Assembly: GCF_025144665.1 (NCBI RefSeq)
Contig: NZ_CP102294.1
Span: 682,001-746,000, forward strand
Source of the DNA: Alistipes ihumii AP11
GTDB lineage: Bacteria > Bacteroidota > Bacteroidia > Bacteroidales > Rikenellaceae
Length of the DNA: 64,000 bases
Direction of reading: 5' to 3'
Below are positions 36,096 to 45,087 of this stretch, piece after piece (position 1 is the first letter of the stretch; the number at the start of each line of letters is the position of its first letter). The notes under the pieces are model-generated. The model was given only the letters and a program-made list of their open reading frames with translations. It was not told where the DNA came from and did no database searches. The position numbers were made by a program, and so were the translations under genes.

Positions 36096-36187
36096 TTACT
36101 TCCGCCCTCCCCCACGAGTCTCGGGAAAGCGCCCGAACGCTCTCCGATCGTCTGCTCCGGACCGTTTCTATCCGGATCGCCGAACAG

Positions 36188-36214
36188 AAAAAAGCTGCAG
36201 GCAGAACCTGCAGC
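36188..36214 (-). terminator. Terminator of the lipoprotein gene
   Basis: An 8-bp perfect stem GCTGCAGG/CCTGCAGC with a five-base loop, followed on the minus strand by TTTTTT. It lies about 30 bp past the lipoprotein stop. Confidence 0.88.
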
Positions 36215-36244
36215 CTCGTTTCCGATCTTTCGATACCGTTCCAA

Positions 36245-36841
36245 CTACTTGCCGTTCTGAGCAGGCGCGCTATTGGCATCGGCCTTGGCTTTGGCATCGG
36301 CCTTAGCCTGATCGGCCGGCGAGACGACCATCGACGCGCACTGTTGCATCGCATCGGCTACCTCGGTCGGAACTCCGGGCTCGTCGAACAGCGCGATGGT
36401 GAACAGATCGGGCGTACGGTACAACTCCTTGATCTTGCCGGTCAGACAACCGTAGAACGATTTGACCTGATCGTTCGACAAACCGGCGGGAAGAATACCG
36501 GCCTGCTGCAACTGGTCGTAGGGGAACAGCAGCGGAAGATTCTCGTAGTTGGGACCGATCGTGAATCCGAGGCAGTCGACGATCACGGCGTCCACCGTAT
36601 CGGTCTTGCCGGTCAGTTTGTCGAAGCGATTGTAGTCGGGATACGTCTCCTCGATCGTCGTCACGACGCATTCCTCGAGATTCGTGTAATTTTTCGCCTC
36701 CATGTGGCGGATAGCCGAACGGTCATGGCGGTCGCGCACGACTTTGCGGACCTCGTCCCTCTCCTTGTCGGTCCACTTCCGTGACTGGGAACAAGAAACA
36801 ACCAGCGCGATGGCTGACAGAGCTAAGATAATTTTTTTCAT
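36245..36841 (-). CDS. Lipoprotein of unknown function
   Basis: 198 residues. The N terminus MKKIILALSAIALVVSC is a lipoprotein signal with cysteine 17 as the anchor. The mature part is soluble and mixed in charge (KWTDKERDEVRKVVRDRHD, then DCLGFTIGPNYENLPLLFPYD). It ends in an alanine/lysine/aspartate-rich tail with the repeat AKADAKAKADA. I recognise no family. It stands alone, with its own terminator and the 6S-like RNA gene converging on it. Confidence 0.8.
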   Translation of the reverse strand: MKKIILALSAIALVVSCSQSRKWTDKERDEVRKVVRDRHDRSAIRHMEAKNYTNLEECVVTTIEETYPDYNRFDKLTGKTDTVDAVIVDCLGFTIGPNYENLPLLFPYDQLQQAGILPAGLSNDQVKSFYGCLTGKIKELYRTPDLFTIALFDEPGVPTEVADAMQQCASMVVSPADQAKADAKAKADANSAPAQNGK

Positions 36842-37043
36842 TGCTTTTTGAATTAGGTTATTAAACTCTACGGGTAATTGCGTATTTCTTTCTCGCTCGC
36901 GAATTTACGGAGGGAAAGCCTGCAAAAACCGCACACGGTCTTCGCAAGCGGTCGTGTCGCGGACAACTCGCGCAACCGGCCCCGAAACGATACGGCAGAG
37001 GACCGAACCGATTACGGAGCGAATGAAATGAAGCAAAGCCGCG
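36842..37043. other. Divergent spacer between lipoprotein and MmcQ-like genes
   Basis: A gap of 325 bases in all (36842-37166). It holds the plus-strand promoter at 37044-37074. On the minus strand TAGAGTTTA, about 25 bp before the lipoprotein ATG, is one base from the -7 consensus. I see no RNA gene. Confidence 0.4.
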
Positions 37044-37074
37044 TTTCAAAATCCCGTTTTTATTTCTATTTTTG
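37044..37074 (+). promoter_or_regulatory. Promoter of the mmcQ-like/rhamnosidase operon
   Basis: TTTC at 37044-37047, 19 bp, then TATTTTTG at 37067-37074. One mismatch in the -33 box. The first start codon follows 93 bp later. Confidence 0.6.
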
Positions 37075-37166
37075 TTTTCGGACCTATCCGGCCCGGCCCA
37101 TACGGTTTACCGCGAACGGCAAAGCGAGGGGCGGGAACTATCCGAACGTCCGATAAATGCGTCCAT

Positions 37167-37574
37167 ATGGATATACTCGACGTACGCGAACTCTGCCTGT
37201 CTCTGCCTCAGAGCGAGGAAACGACCCCTTTCGACGAGACGACGCTGGTCTACAAGGTAGCGGGCAAAATGTTCCTGCTCGCCGATATGACCGACGGCCG
37301 CGCCGTCAACGTCAAGTGCGATCCCGATCATGCGATCGCGCTCCGGGAGCGGTACGCCGAGGTGACGCCGGGCTGGCACATGAACAAACGCCACTGGAAT
37401 ACGGTACGCATCGACGGCGACCTGCCGGAAAAACTGATCCGCGAATGGGTCGTCGATTCGTATCGTCTGGTGGCCGGAAGCCTGCCCAAAACCGTGCGCG
37501 GACCGCTACTCGAAGCGCTGGACGCATGCGCCGAGGAAAACGAACCCGAGAAACCAATGAACCCGAACCGATGA
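37167..37574 (+). CDS. MmcQ/YjbR-family protein
   Basis: 135 residues, the usual length for this family. Marks are the opening LDVRELCLSLPQSEETTPF, VNVKCDPDHAIALRERY, GWHMNKRHWNTVRID and the final helix ESYRLV-type segment (DSYRLVAGSLPK). YjbR has a fold like DNA-binding double wing proteins, but its role is unknown. Its TGA stop overlaps the ATG of the rhamnosidase-like gene (ATGA), so the two are cotranslated. No functional link between them is obvious. Confidence 0.85.
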   Translation: MDILDVRELCLSLPQSEETTPFDETTLVYKVAGKMFLLADMTDGRAVNVKCDPDHAIALRERYAEVTPGWHMNKRHWNTVRIDGDLPEKLIREWVVDSYRLVAGSLPKTVRGPLLEALDACAEENEPEKPMNPNR

Positions 37575-39961
37575 AAAAACTGTTTCTGCTTACGCTCGCT
37601 CTGCTGGCGGCCGCGACAGCCGGCGCCCAGATCCACCTCGAAGGCTACCGCCAAAGCGACATCGCCCCCCGCTGGACCGAAGGACGATGGGACGCACGGT
37701 GGATCTCCGTCCCCGGAGAACCGCTGAACGCCTATGGCGTCTATCTCTTCCGCAAGACGCTGAATCTGCCGTCGAAACCGGAACGATACGTCGTGCACGT
37801 ATCGGCCGACAACCGCTACAAGCTCTACGTCAACGGACATCTGGTCAGTCTGGGTCCCGCCCGAGGCGACATCTACAACTGGAACTACGAGACGGTCGAC
37901 CTGTCGCCCTGGCTACGGCAAGGCGACAATACGCTGGCCGCCGAAGTGTGGAACTTCGTCGAATGGAAGCCGATCGCGCAGATCAGCTTCAATCAGACCG
38001 GACTGATCGTTCAGGGCAACGGCCCCGACGAGCAGGGCGCCAATACGGACGGCAGCTGGAAATGCCTGCGTAACGACGCCTATGCCCCCCACACGACCGG
38101 AGTCTACGGATACTTCGCCGCCGGACCCGGCGAGCGGATCGACGCGTCGCGCTACCCATGGGGCTGGCAGCAACCGGACTACGACGACTCCGCCTGGGCG
38201 GCGGCCCGCGTCGGCATGGAAGGCGCGGCCAAGGGCGCCCGAGACTATCCGGGCCGGCTGCTCGTCCCGACTCCGATTCCGCCTATGGAGTACGCCGAGG
38301 ACCGTTTCTCGCGCGTGCGCCAATCGGAAAACGCCCGGATTCCCGACGCCTTTCCGCGCTCGGCCGCTTCGATCACCGTTCCGGCCCGCACGAAAGCCCG
38401 CATCCTGCTCGACAACGACTCGCTCACTACGGCCTATCTGTCGCTGCTGTTCAGCGGCGGACGGGGCTCGCAGATCACCGTCGCATACGCCGAAGCGCTC
38501 TATATGGACACCGCCCCGCTGTCGAAAGGAAACCGGGACGAGATCGAAGGCAAGAAATTCGTCGGATACGAGGACATCATTCTGCCCGACGGCGGCAGCG
38601 ACCGGCTGTTCACGTCGCTTTGGTGGCGGACGTGGCGTTACGTGCAGCTGACGATCGAGACGAAAGACGAGCCGCTCGAAATCGGCGACGTGTACGGCAC
38701 GTTCACGGCCTATCCGTTCGAGCGCGCATCAACGTTCGACGCACCGGGACATCCGCAGCTGAACCGCATGCTCGACATCGGCTGGCGGACGGCGCGCCTG
38801 TGCGCGAACGAGACCTACATGGACTGTCCCTACTACGAACAGTTGCAATATTTCGGCGACACGCGGATTCAGGCGCTCATTACGCTCTACAATACGCGCG
38901 ACCGGTACATGGCGCGCAATGCCATCGAACAGGGCCGCCAGTCGATCGTATCGGACGGCATCACGATGAGCCGCTACCCGTCGGGCATTCACCAGTTCAT
39001 CTCGTCGTTCTCGCTCTATTGGATATGCATGGGACACGACTATTGGCGCTACCGGGGCGAGGAGGAATACCTGAAAACGCTTCTGCCGGCATACCGGGGA
39101 GTGTTGTCGTGGTACGAAGGCTTTCTGAAAGAGGATTTCTCGCTCGCATTCGTGCCGCACTGGTTTTTCGGCGACTGGGCATCGAATTTCGAGGCGGGAG
39201 AGCCTTTCCGCGAGAAGGACGGCAATTCCGCGTTCCAAGACCTGCTGTTTGTCATGGGACTCGAAGCGGCCGCCGACATGGAGGAGGCTTTCGGCATACC
39301 CTCGTACGGGAAACGCTACCGCGAAACGGCCTCGTCGATCAAGCGGACGATCAAGGAGAAATATTGGGATGCCGAACGCGGCCTGTTCTCCGACACGCGC
39401 GACCGGCGCAACTATTCGCAGCATGTCAACGTGCTGGCGATCCTGAACGAAGCGGTCGAAGGCGACGAGGCGCGCGCCGTCATGGAACGCACGCTGGCGG
39501 ACACCACGCTGACGCAGACGACGATCTATTTCCGCTACTATCTGAACCAAGCGCTGAAAAAAGCCGGGCTGGGCGACCGACTGTTAGACAACATGCAGGT
39601 GTGGGAAGACCAGATGGCACTGGGCCTCTCGACCTGGGCCGAACAGCCCGAACCGTCGCGCTCGGATTGCCATGCTTGGGGCTCGAGCCCGAACATCGAA
39701 TTTTTCCGCACGATCCTCGGTATCAACAGCGACGGACCGGGATTCTCGCGCATCCTCATCGAGCCCTCGCTCGGCAAGCTGAAGGAGGTTTCGGGCACGA
39801 TGCCCCACCCTCGCGGCGACATCGCGGTAAAATACCGAGTCGGCAAAAAAGGTTCTCTGTCGGCCGAAATCACGCTGCCCGAGGGAGTCGAGGGAGAATT
39901 GATATGGAACGGGGAACGCAGGCCGCTTCACGGAGGATTCCAGCAATTGACCGTTCGATAA
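37571..39961 (+). CDS. Alpha-L-rhamnosidase-like (GH78-related) secreted protein
   Basis: 796 residues from the ATG at 37571, with a clear signal peptide (MKKLFLLTLALLAAATAGAQ). An N-terminal carbohydrate-binding jelly roll (DNRYKLYVNGHLVSLGPARG, then LRQGDNTLAAEVWNF) precedes the (alpha/alpha)6 barrel, which has DCPYYEQLQYFGDTR at D418. This is the variant of the GH78 signature found in many uncharacterised relatives. The C-terminal part (SSPNIEFFRTILGI, GFSRILIEPSL) is typical of the family. Secretion and family suggest cleavage of rhamnosides, the third such enzyme in the window. Overlap with the MmcQ-like gene by four bases and a hairpin downstream make this the last gene of a two-gene operon. 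Confidence 0.83.
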   Translation: MKKLFLLTLALLAAATAGAQIHLEGYRQSDIAPRWTEGRWDARWISVPGEPLNAYGVYLFRKTLNLPSKPERYVVHVSADNRYKLYVNGHLVSLGPARGDIYNWNYETVDLSPWLRQGDNTLAAEVWNFVEWKPIAQISFNQTGLIVQGNGPDEQGANTDGSWKCLRNDAYAPHTTGVYGYFAAGPGERIDASRYPWGWQQPDYDDSAWAAARVGMEGAAKGARDYPGRLLVPTPIPPMEYAEDRFSRVRQSENARIPDAFPRSAASITVPARTKARILLDNDSLTTAYLSLLFSGGRGSQITVAYAEALYMDTAPLSKGNRDEIEGKKFVGYEDIILPDGGSDRLFTSLWWRTWRYVQLTIETKDEPLEIGDVYGTFTAYPFERASTFDAPGHPQLNRMLDIGWRTARLCANETYMDCPYYEQLQYFGDTRIQALITLYNTRDRYMARNAIEQGRQSIVSDGITMSRYPSGIHQFISSFSLYWICMGHDYWRYRGEEEYLKTLLPAYRGVLSWYEGFLKEDFSLAFVPHWFFGDWASNFEAGEPFREKDGNSAFQDLLFVMGLEAAADMEEAFGIPSYGKRYRETASSIKRTIKEKYWDAERGLFSDTRDRRNYSQHVNVLAILNEAVEGDEARAVMERTLADTTLTQTTIYFRYYLNQALKKAGLGDRLLDNMQVWEDQMALGLSTWAEQPEPSRSDCHAWGSSPNIEFFRTILGINSDGPGFSRILIEPSLGKLKEVSGTMPHPRGDIAVKYRVGKKGSLSAEITLPEGVEGELIWNGERRPLHGGFQQLTVR

Positions 39962-39981
39962 AACCGTACGCATACGAATCC

Positions 39982-40014
39982 GACGAAGGTCGCGGAAAAT
40001 CCGCGACCTTCGTC
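39982..40014 (+). terminator. Hairpin after the rhamnosidase-like gene
   Basis: A 15-bp perfect stem (GACGAAGGTCGCGGA and complement) with a three-base loop, 21 bp past the stop. No T-run, but the position fits a terminator. Confidence 0.65.
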
Positions 40015-40595
40015 ATCTCTGAACAGTTTAATGGGCCATCGATCAACTCGGTTCAGGCATCGCACCTTACACCGATACCCGACAAACGCGTAAGGATTTC
40101 CCTCTCAGGCAGGCATAGCAGCCCGAAAACACCGCATCCGACAACCAGCCGCAGGTACCGACCGGCAATGCCTTTTCCAAACGCTTCTCATGCCAACGAG
40201 GACACTGGCCTTCTGAATATCCGCAGCCCGACGGAGTCCGGCATGTGCCGACGCGCGGCAAGACAACACGTACCGGAACGCTGCGAGACCGATACATGGC
40301 CTATCCCAACATGATAGCGTTCCTCGCTCTTACAAATAACGCTCCCATGCGAAAATGAAGAGAGCGGGGACGGGGAGAATAGGGAGAGTAAGAACAGCGG
40401 GAGAGCGAGAACAGTCGCACAAGAACCGGCCCGCCGGAGCAAGACCGGACGTTCCGGGGGAAGCGCCATGCCGGATCGAAGCGACTCACCGTCGGTCGAG
40501 GTCTCCGAAAAAAACTGTTACGGACGGCGACGGAATGCCAGAAGAATTGCCGAGCCTCCCGGTTTACGCCCGGCTAACACGAGAATCGCTCGCCC
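40015..40595. other. Spacer with a purine-rich tract
   Basis: About 580 bases between convergent genes. The one distinct element is a purine-rich plus-strand stretch at 40351-40414 (55 of 64 bases A or G). I see no coding, promoter or terminator signal that I can support. Confidence 0.45.
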
Positions 40596-41651
40596 CTACA
40601 TCAATGCGGGAGCCATGTATTTGACCAGCAGCCAACCTCCCCCCACAAGCCACACGAACAGAAGCAACGAGAGCACGAAAGGCTTGGCACCCGCCTTTTT
40701 GAACTTTTCGATACTGGTCTCGGCTCCCAGAGCGGTCATGGCCATCGTCAGCAAAAAAGTGTCCAGCGAATGGATGAACGACACGGTCGCCTCCCCTAAC
40801 AGGCCGAACGAATTGAAGCCTATCACCGCCAGAAACCCGAGCGCGAACCACGGCACGGCGATCCGCCGAGTCACGCCGCCGCAGGACCGCCTGTCCGCAA
40901 GCCGACGCCGCCGGGCTCTCACAACCGAAACAGAATAGCTTATCGTCAGCAGCACGGGCACCAGCATCATCACGCGGATCATTTTGACGATGATCGCCGC
41001 ATCGGATATCTCCCCGTTCATCGCGTTTCCCGCCCCCACCACATGAGCGACCTCGTGCAGCGTGGCTCCGGTGTAAATGCCCATCTGCTCCGGAGTCAGC
41101 GAAACGATACCGTGACGATAGAGAACCGGATAGAGAAACATCGAGATCGTCCCGAAGATCACGACCGTCGAAACGGCTACGGCCGTTTTATAGGGTCTGG
41201 CGCGGATCGTCGACTCGGCGCCGAGCACGGCGGCGGCTCCGCAGATACCGCTACCGACCGACGTGAGCAGCGCAATGCCCCGATCCATCTTCAGCAGCCG
41301 TCCCAACAGGACCCCTCCGCAAATCGTGACGGTCACGACGACCGCATCGATCAGCAGGGCCGGAGCGCCCACGGCCAGCACGTCCTGAAAAGTCAGCCGG
41401 AAACCGTACAGAACGATACCCAGCCGCAAAACGCGCTTCGAGCAGAACAGAATGCCGGGAACCCACGTAGCCGGCAACCGGTTGCGCAGACTGTTCGCAT
41501 AGAGCATGCCCAGCACGATGCCCACGATCATCGGGCTGAACGAAAGGCTTTTGACCCAAGGGAAATCGCCGATATAGAACGCTGCGCAGGAGAACAGAGC
41601 GATCAACAGAACGCCGTGCAGCATATTGCCCCTTTCTTCACTCATTTTCAT
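40596..41651 (-). CDS. YeiH-family putative sulfate exporter / UPF0324 membrane protein
   Basis: About 351 residues with ten or so hydrophobic helices. Family marks are GFRLTFQDVLAVGAPAL, TSVGSGICGAAAVLGAE and GIYTGATLHEVAHVVGAGNA. YeiH-type proteins resemble CPSF/YeiH transporters and are annotated as putative sulfate exporters, with no confirmed substrate in this group. The start is chosen at 41651, one of three close ATGs (41654, 41651, 41645); longer in-frame extensions look non-coding. No neighbour on its strand, so it is monocistronic. Confidence 0.85.
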   Translation of the reverse strand: MKMSEERGNMLHGVLLIALFSCAAFYIGDFPWVKSLSFSPMIVGIVLGMLYANSLRNRLPATWVPGILFCSKRVLRLGIVLYGFRLTFQDVLAVGAPALLIDAVVVTVTICGGVLLGRLLKMDRGIALLTSVGSGICGAAAVLGAESTIRARPYKTAVAVSTVVIFGTISMFLYPVLYRHGIVSLTPEQMGIYTGATLHEVAHVVGAGNAMNGEISDAAIIVKMIRVMMLVPVLLTISYSVSVVRARRRRLADRRSCGGVTRRIAVPWFALGFLAVIGFNSFGLLGEATVSFIHSLDTFLLTMAMTALGAETSIEKFKKAGAKPFVLSLLLFVWLVGGGWLLVKYMAPALM

Positions 41652-41927
41652 CATCCGGAACGTTTTTACGTCAATGAACCGGGGACAAAGAAACGACATT
41701 CGGAGCAAACTCCGAACGACCAAATTCTTATACGCCATAACCGAAAGTTATCGGACGGTCGTCATGCGACCGGCGACACCGGCGAATCGCCCCGCGACAC
41801 AACCGCTCGCCCCACGATCATAGACGGGCCAGTCATGGCCAGTCCCATGCAAGACCTGCCCGCCCCACGCCACCGATATGTCTGAACACGCACGACTGTC
41901 AAGGAAAACACCGTTCAACCCGATACA

Positions 41928-42225
41928 ATGGAAACGAACAAGAAAAATCTCGGGAATCCGTTGGCGCTCTATCCCGAACCGACGACGGTTGCCGGGGCGG
42001 AGATCGAAAGAAAAGCGAATCAACTCGCAGCGGGACACACGGAAGTTATCGGCCATGACCGGATACCGGTCAGCCTAAGCAAGAGTCATCACACCAATCA
42101 AGGCATAAAGAAGGCGAAAAGACTTTTCGTCAATCTCGTGAGCCGTGACATGCTGCCGAAAGTCGACCATGTAGGGAGCGTAAGCGGTGCGACGGTCGAC
42201 AAGTCGGAAGCGTTGGCCTGCCGGA
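41928..42225 (+). pseudogene. N-terminal remnant of a flavin reductase-like (FMN-binding split barrel) gene
   Basis: About 98 residues closely follow the start of Bacteroidetes flavin reductase-family proteins: NPLALYPEPTTVAGAEI, then HDRIPVSLSKSHHTNQGIK and VGSVSGATVDKSEALA. After that the reading no longer resembles the family and runs on into the glyA terminator region. A full protein has about 180-200 residues, so more than half is lost. Some family positions are already changed (HTNQGIKKAKRLFV). The remnant lies in the gap between yeiH and glyA and is likely a decaying gene; no frameshift is needed to explain the loss, so a deletion is likely. Confidence 0.65.
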
Positions 42226-42273
42226 CACACAATCCGACAGTCCGCCGCCAGAAAAACCCTACACTCTCAAACA

Positions 42274-42308
42274 TCGTCGCCGTGCCCTTCAACGAGACAC
42301 GGCGACGA
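42274..42308 (-). terminator. Terminator-like hairpin of glyA
   Basis: An 11-bp perfect stem (TCGTCGCCGTG/CACGGCGACGA) with a 13-base loop, 23 bp past the glyA stop. On the minus strand TGTTTGA follows, a weak T-run. Confidence 0.6.
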
Positions 42309-42330
42309 CTTATACGTTTTTCGGAAGCTC

Positions 42331-43611
42331 TTACCAAGCGAACAGCGGATAATTCGCCATCAGATCGTTCACCTCCTTGCGGACGGCAGCGATTTCCGTT
42401 TCGTTATCGATATCCGAGAGCACGCGGTCGATCAGCGATACGATCGTCTCCATCCGGTCCTCTTTCAGTCCCCGGGTCGTAATGGCCGGCGTACCGACAC
42501 GGATGCCCGACGTCTGGAACGGCGAGCGGCTGTCGAACGGAACCATGTTCTTGTTCGTCGTGATATCGGCCTGCACGAGGGCTTTTTCGGCCTGCTTGCC
42601 CGTCAGATCGGGGAACTTCGTCCGCAGATCGATCAGCATCAGGTGATTGTCGGTACCGCCCGAAACGATCTTATAGCCGCGCGCGGCAAACGCCTCGGCC
42701 ATCGCCTGAGCGTTCTTGCGCACCTGCTTCTGGTACTCCTTGTACGAAGGATCGAGCGCCTCGCCGAACGCGACGGCCTTGGCCGCGATCACATGCTCCA
42801 GCGGCCCGCCCTGAATGCCGGGGAAAACCGCCGAGTTGAGCATGGCGGACATTTTCTTGATCTCGCCCTTCGGCGTCTTGACGCCCCACGGATTGTCGAA
42901 ATCCTCGCCCATCAGAATCACGCCCCCGCGCGGCCCGCGCAACGTCTTGTGCGTGGTCGAGGTGACGATATGCGCATACTTGACCGGATTGTCGAGCAGT
43001 CCGGCGGCGATCAGGCCGGCCGTATGGGCCATATCGACCATCAGCAGCGCGCCGACGCGGTCGGCGATCTCGCGCATGCGCTTGTAGTCCCACTCGCGGC
43101 TGTAAGCCGAAGCTCCGCCGATAATCATCTTGGGTTTGTGTTCCAATGCGAGCTTTTCCATCGCATCGTAGTCGATCCGACCGGTACGCTCGTCGAGCTT
43201 ATACCCCACGGCATGATAGAGAATGCCGGACGTATTGACCGGCGAGCCGTGCGACAGATGGCCGCCGTGCGACAAATCGAGCCCCATGAACGTATCGCCG
43301 GGCTTGAGCACCGTGAAAAATACGGCCATATTGGCCTGAGCGCCTGAATGAGGCTGCACGTTGGCATACTTGGCTCCGTAGAGCTCGCACAGGCGGTCGA
43401 TAGCCAGCTGCTCGACCCGATCGACGACCTCGCAGCCGCCGTAATAACGCGCTCCGGGATATCCTTCCGCATATTTGTTGGTCAGCACCGAGCCCATGGC
43501 CTGCATGACCTGTTCGCTTACAAAATTCTCGGAGGCGATCAGCTCGATGCCTTGCATCTGCCGCCGCTTTTCGCTCTCGATCAGATCGAATAGTTTGGTA
43601 TCCTTTGTCAT
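42331..43611 (-). CDS. glyA: Serine hydroxymethyltransferase
   Basis: 426 residues, full length. PLP-dependent enzyme interconverting serine and glycine with tetrahydrofolate, the main source of one-carbon units. The Schiff-base lysine is K222 in [13 protein letters not shown]. Other marks are [28 protein letters not shown] and [15 protein letters not shown]. The gene has its own -7 box 47 bp upstream. It is divergent from fabG, with the two promoters about 55 bp apart. Confidence 0.97.
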   Translation of the reverse strand: MTKDTKLFDLIESEKRRQMQGIELIASENFVSEQVMQAMGSVLTNKYAEGYPGARYYGGCEVVDRVEQLAIDRLCELYGAKYANVQPHSGAQANMAVFFTVLKPGDTFMGLDLSHGGHLSHGSPVNTSGILYHAVGYKLDERTGRIDYDAMEKLALEHKPKMIIGGASAYSREWDYKRMREIADRVGALLMVDMAHTAGLIAAGLLDNPVKYAHIVTSTTHKTLRGPRGGVILMGEDFDNPWGVKTPKGEIKKMSAMLNSAVFPGIQGGPLEHVIAAKAVAFGEALDPSYKEYQKQVRKNAQAMAEAFAARGYKIVSGGTDNHLMLIDLRTKFPDLTGKQAEKALVQADITTNKNMVPFDSRSPFQTSGIRVGTPAITTRGLKEDRMETIVSLIDRVLSDIDNETEIAAVRKEVNDLMANYPLFAW

Positions 43612-43657
43612 TATCTTACGGGTTTTAAACGTTGTGCCGATCGGTAAAACGGACGCT

Positions 43658-43665
43658 CAAAGGTA
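43658..43665 (-). promoter_or_regulatory. -7 box TACCTTTG of glyA
   Basis: Exact consensus on the minus strand, 47 bp before the ATG. TTTG is present further upstream but only about 14 bp away, not at the usual distance. Confidence 0.6.
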
Positions 43666-43719
43666 GTAAAAAAGAGCGACAAAACACAGCGGGCGGTTCC
43701 CGATGCCGAAATAAATTGT

Positions 43720-43727
43720 TACCTTTG
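43720..43727 (+). promoter_or_regulatory. -7 box TACCTTTG upstream of fabG
   Basis: Exact consensus on the plus strand, 140 bp before the fabG ATG. No TTTG at 19 bp upstream. Confidence 0.55.
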
Positions 43728-43867
43728 CGAAGCTCTTCGCCTCCGGATTTCCGAAGCCGGCGACGGTCCCGGAAACGCGGAGCGCAACGACAGCCCGGAG
43801 ACGGAGCGATGGCGCCCCGCTTCGGAGCGGAAAACAAAGAGCCATACATTAACTTAAATACAAGCAG

Positions 43868-44614
43868 ATGAAACTACTTGAAGGAAAAGTCGCCGTCGTA
43901 ACCGGAGCCGCCCGCGGCATCGGCAAGGCGATCGCGCTGCGTTTCGCGGAGGAAGGCGCCTCGGTCGTTTTCACCGATCTGAAAGTCGACGAGAACTTTC
44001 AGAACACCGAAAAGGAGCTGCAGGCCCTCGGCGTTCAGGCTAAGGGATACGCGTCGAACGCGGCCGATTTCGAGGACACGGCCGCCGTGGTAGCCCAGAT
44101 CGTCAAGGATTTCGGCCGGATCGACGTACTGGTCAACAATGCCGGCATCACGCGCGACGGACTGATGATGCGCATGAGCGAGCAGCAGTGGGACATGGTC
44201 ATCAACGTGAACCTGAAGTCGGCGTTCAACTTCATCCATGCCGTCACGCCCGTGATGATGAAGCAGAAAAGCGGAAGCATCATCAACATGGCTTCGGTCG
44301 TCGGCGTATCGGGCAATGCGGGACAGTGCAACTACTCGGCATCGAAAGCCGGACTGATCGGTCTGGCCAAGTCGATCGCCAAGGAGCTCGGTCCGCGAGG
44401 AATCCGCGCCAACGCGATCGCCCCGGGCTTCATTATCACCGACATGACCAACGCGCTGTCGGACGAGATCAAGGAACAATGGGCCAAGCAGATTCCGCTG
44501 CGGCGCGGAGGTACGCCCGACGACGTCGCCAAGGTCGCCCTGTTCCTCGCTTCGGATCTGTCGTCCTATGTTAGCGGCCAGGTAATCCACGTGTGCGGCG
44601 CGATGAACACCTGA
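43868..44614 (+). CDS. fabG: 3-oxoacyl-[acyl-carrier-protein] reductase
   Basis: 248 residues, SDR fold. NADP motif TGAARGIGKAIA at 12-23, VNNAGITRDGLMMRM, serine about 143 in NMASVVG, and the catalytic Y156/K160 in YSASKAG. FabG reduces 3-oxoacyl-ACP in each cycle of fatty-acid elongation. The end (YVSGQVIHVCGAMNT) is close to other FabG proteins. The gene is single, with a terminator 27 bp downstream. Other SDR specificities cannot be fully excluded, but the match to FabG is strong. Confidence 0.93.
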   Translation: MKLLEGKVAVVTGAARGIGKAIALRFAEEGASVVFTDLKVDENFQNTEKELQALGVQAKGYASNAADFEDTAAVVAQIVKDFGRIDVLVNNAGITRDGLMMRMSEQQWDMVINVNLKSAFNFIHAVTPVMMKQKSGSIINMASVVGVSGNAGQCNYSASKAGLIGLAKSIAKELGPRGIRANAIAPGFIITDMTNALSDEIKEQWAKQIPLRRGGTPDDVAKVALFLASDLSSYVSGQVIHVCGAMNT

Positions 44615-44640
44615 CACGAAATTCCCGATCCATTCTCTCG

Positions 44641-44666
44641 AAAGCCTGTCCTGCGGACAGGCTTTT
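44641..44666 (+). terminator. Terminator of fabG
   Basis: A 10-bp stem AAAGCCTGTC/GACAGGCTTT with a five-base loop ending in TTTT, 27 bp past the stop. Confidence 0.85.
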
Positions 44667-45037
44667 CTCGTTCCGAAAAGCTGCGAGGGGAAAGTTATGA
44701 ACACACAATAGACAAACAAGGCCGGAATATTCAACAAAAAGACGGAAGCTATGAACAATTCGGGCTGCTTTTGAACAATGCATCGACATGCTATGAACCG
44801 ATCCGGCCGAAAAACGGGAAGCCGACCCGATCCCCTCCGCCGCACCGAAGCGATGCGCACAAGCGGGACAGCCGGGCCCGACCGTCCGTTCCGCACGAAG
44901 CGAACAGACTCACTCTACCGGCTTTCCGCACGAAGCAGGCAACGCCGATAACCATGAACGACTGATTTCCGGCACATATCCAAGAAGTTCTTCCGTGTTC
45001 CGATATTTCGTCCAAAGTATGAACACTCAAAAATGAA
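44667..45037. other. Convergent spacer with repeated TATGAACA words
   Basis: About 370 bases between two terminators. TATGAACA occurs at 44696, 44750 and 45018, with near copies TTTGAACA at 44770 and TATGAACC at 44792. I see no gene here. Confidence 0.5.
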
Positions 45038-45059
45038 GGGACGGTCTTTCGACCGTCCC
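45038..45059 (-). terminator. Terminator of the BACON lipoprotein gene
   Basis: A 9-bp perfect stem GGGACGGTC/GACCGTCCC with a four-base loop, 29 bp past the stop. The minus strand continues TTCATTTTT. Confidence 0.85.
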
Positions 45060-45087
45060 CTGCTTATTTTACACCGAACCATACCGG

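Noticed and set aside
35902-36190. RNase P RNA or tmRNA as identity of the structured RNA
   Set aside because: The conserved P4-type segments of RNase P and a tRNA-like end with tag codons are not visible; a long interrupted hairpin fits 6S better.
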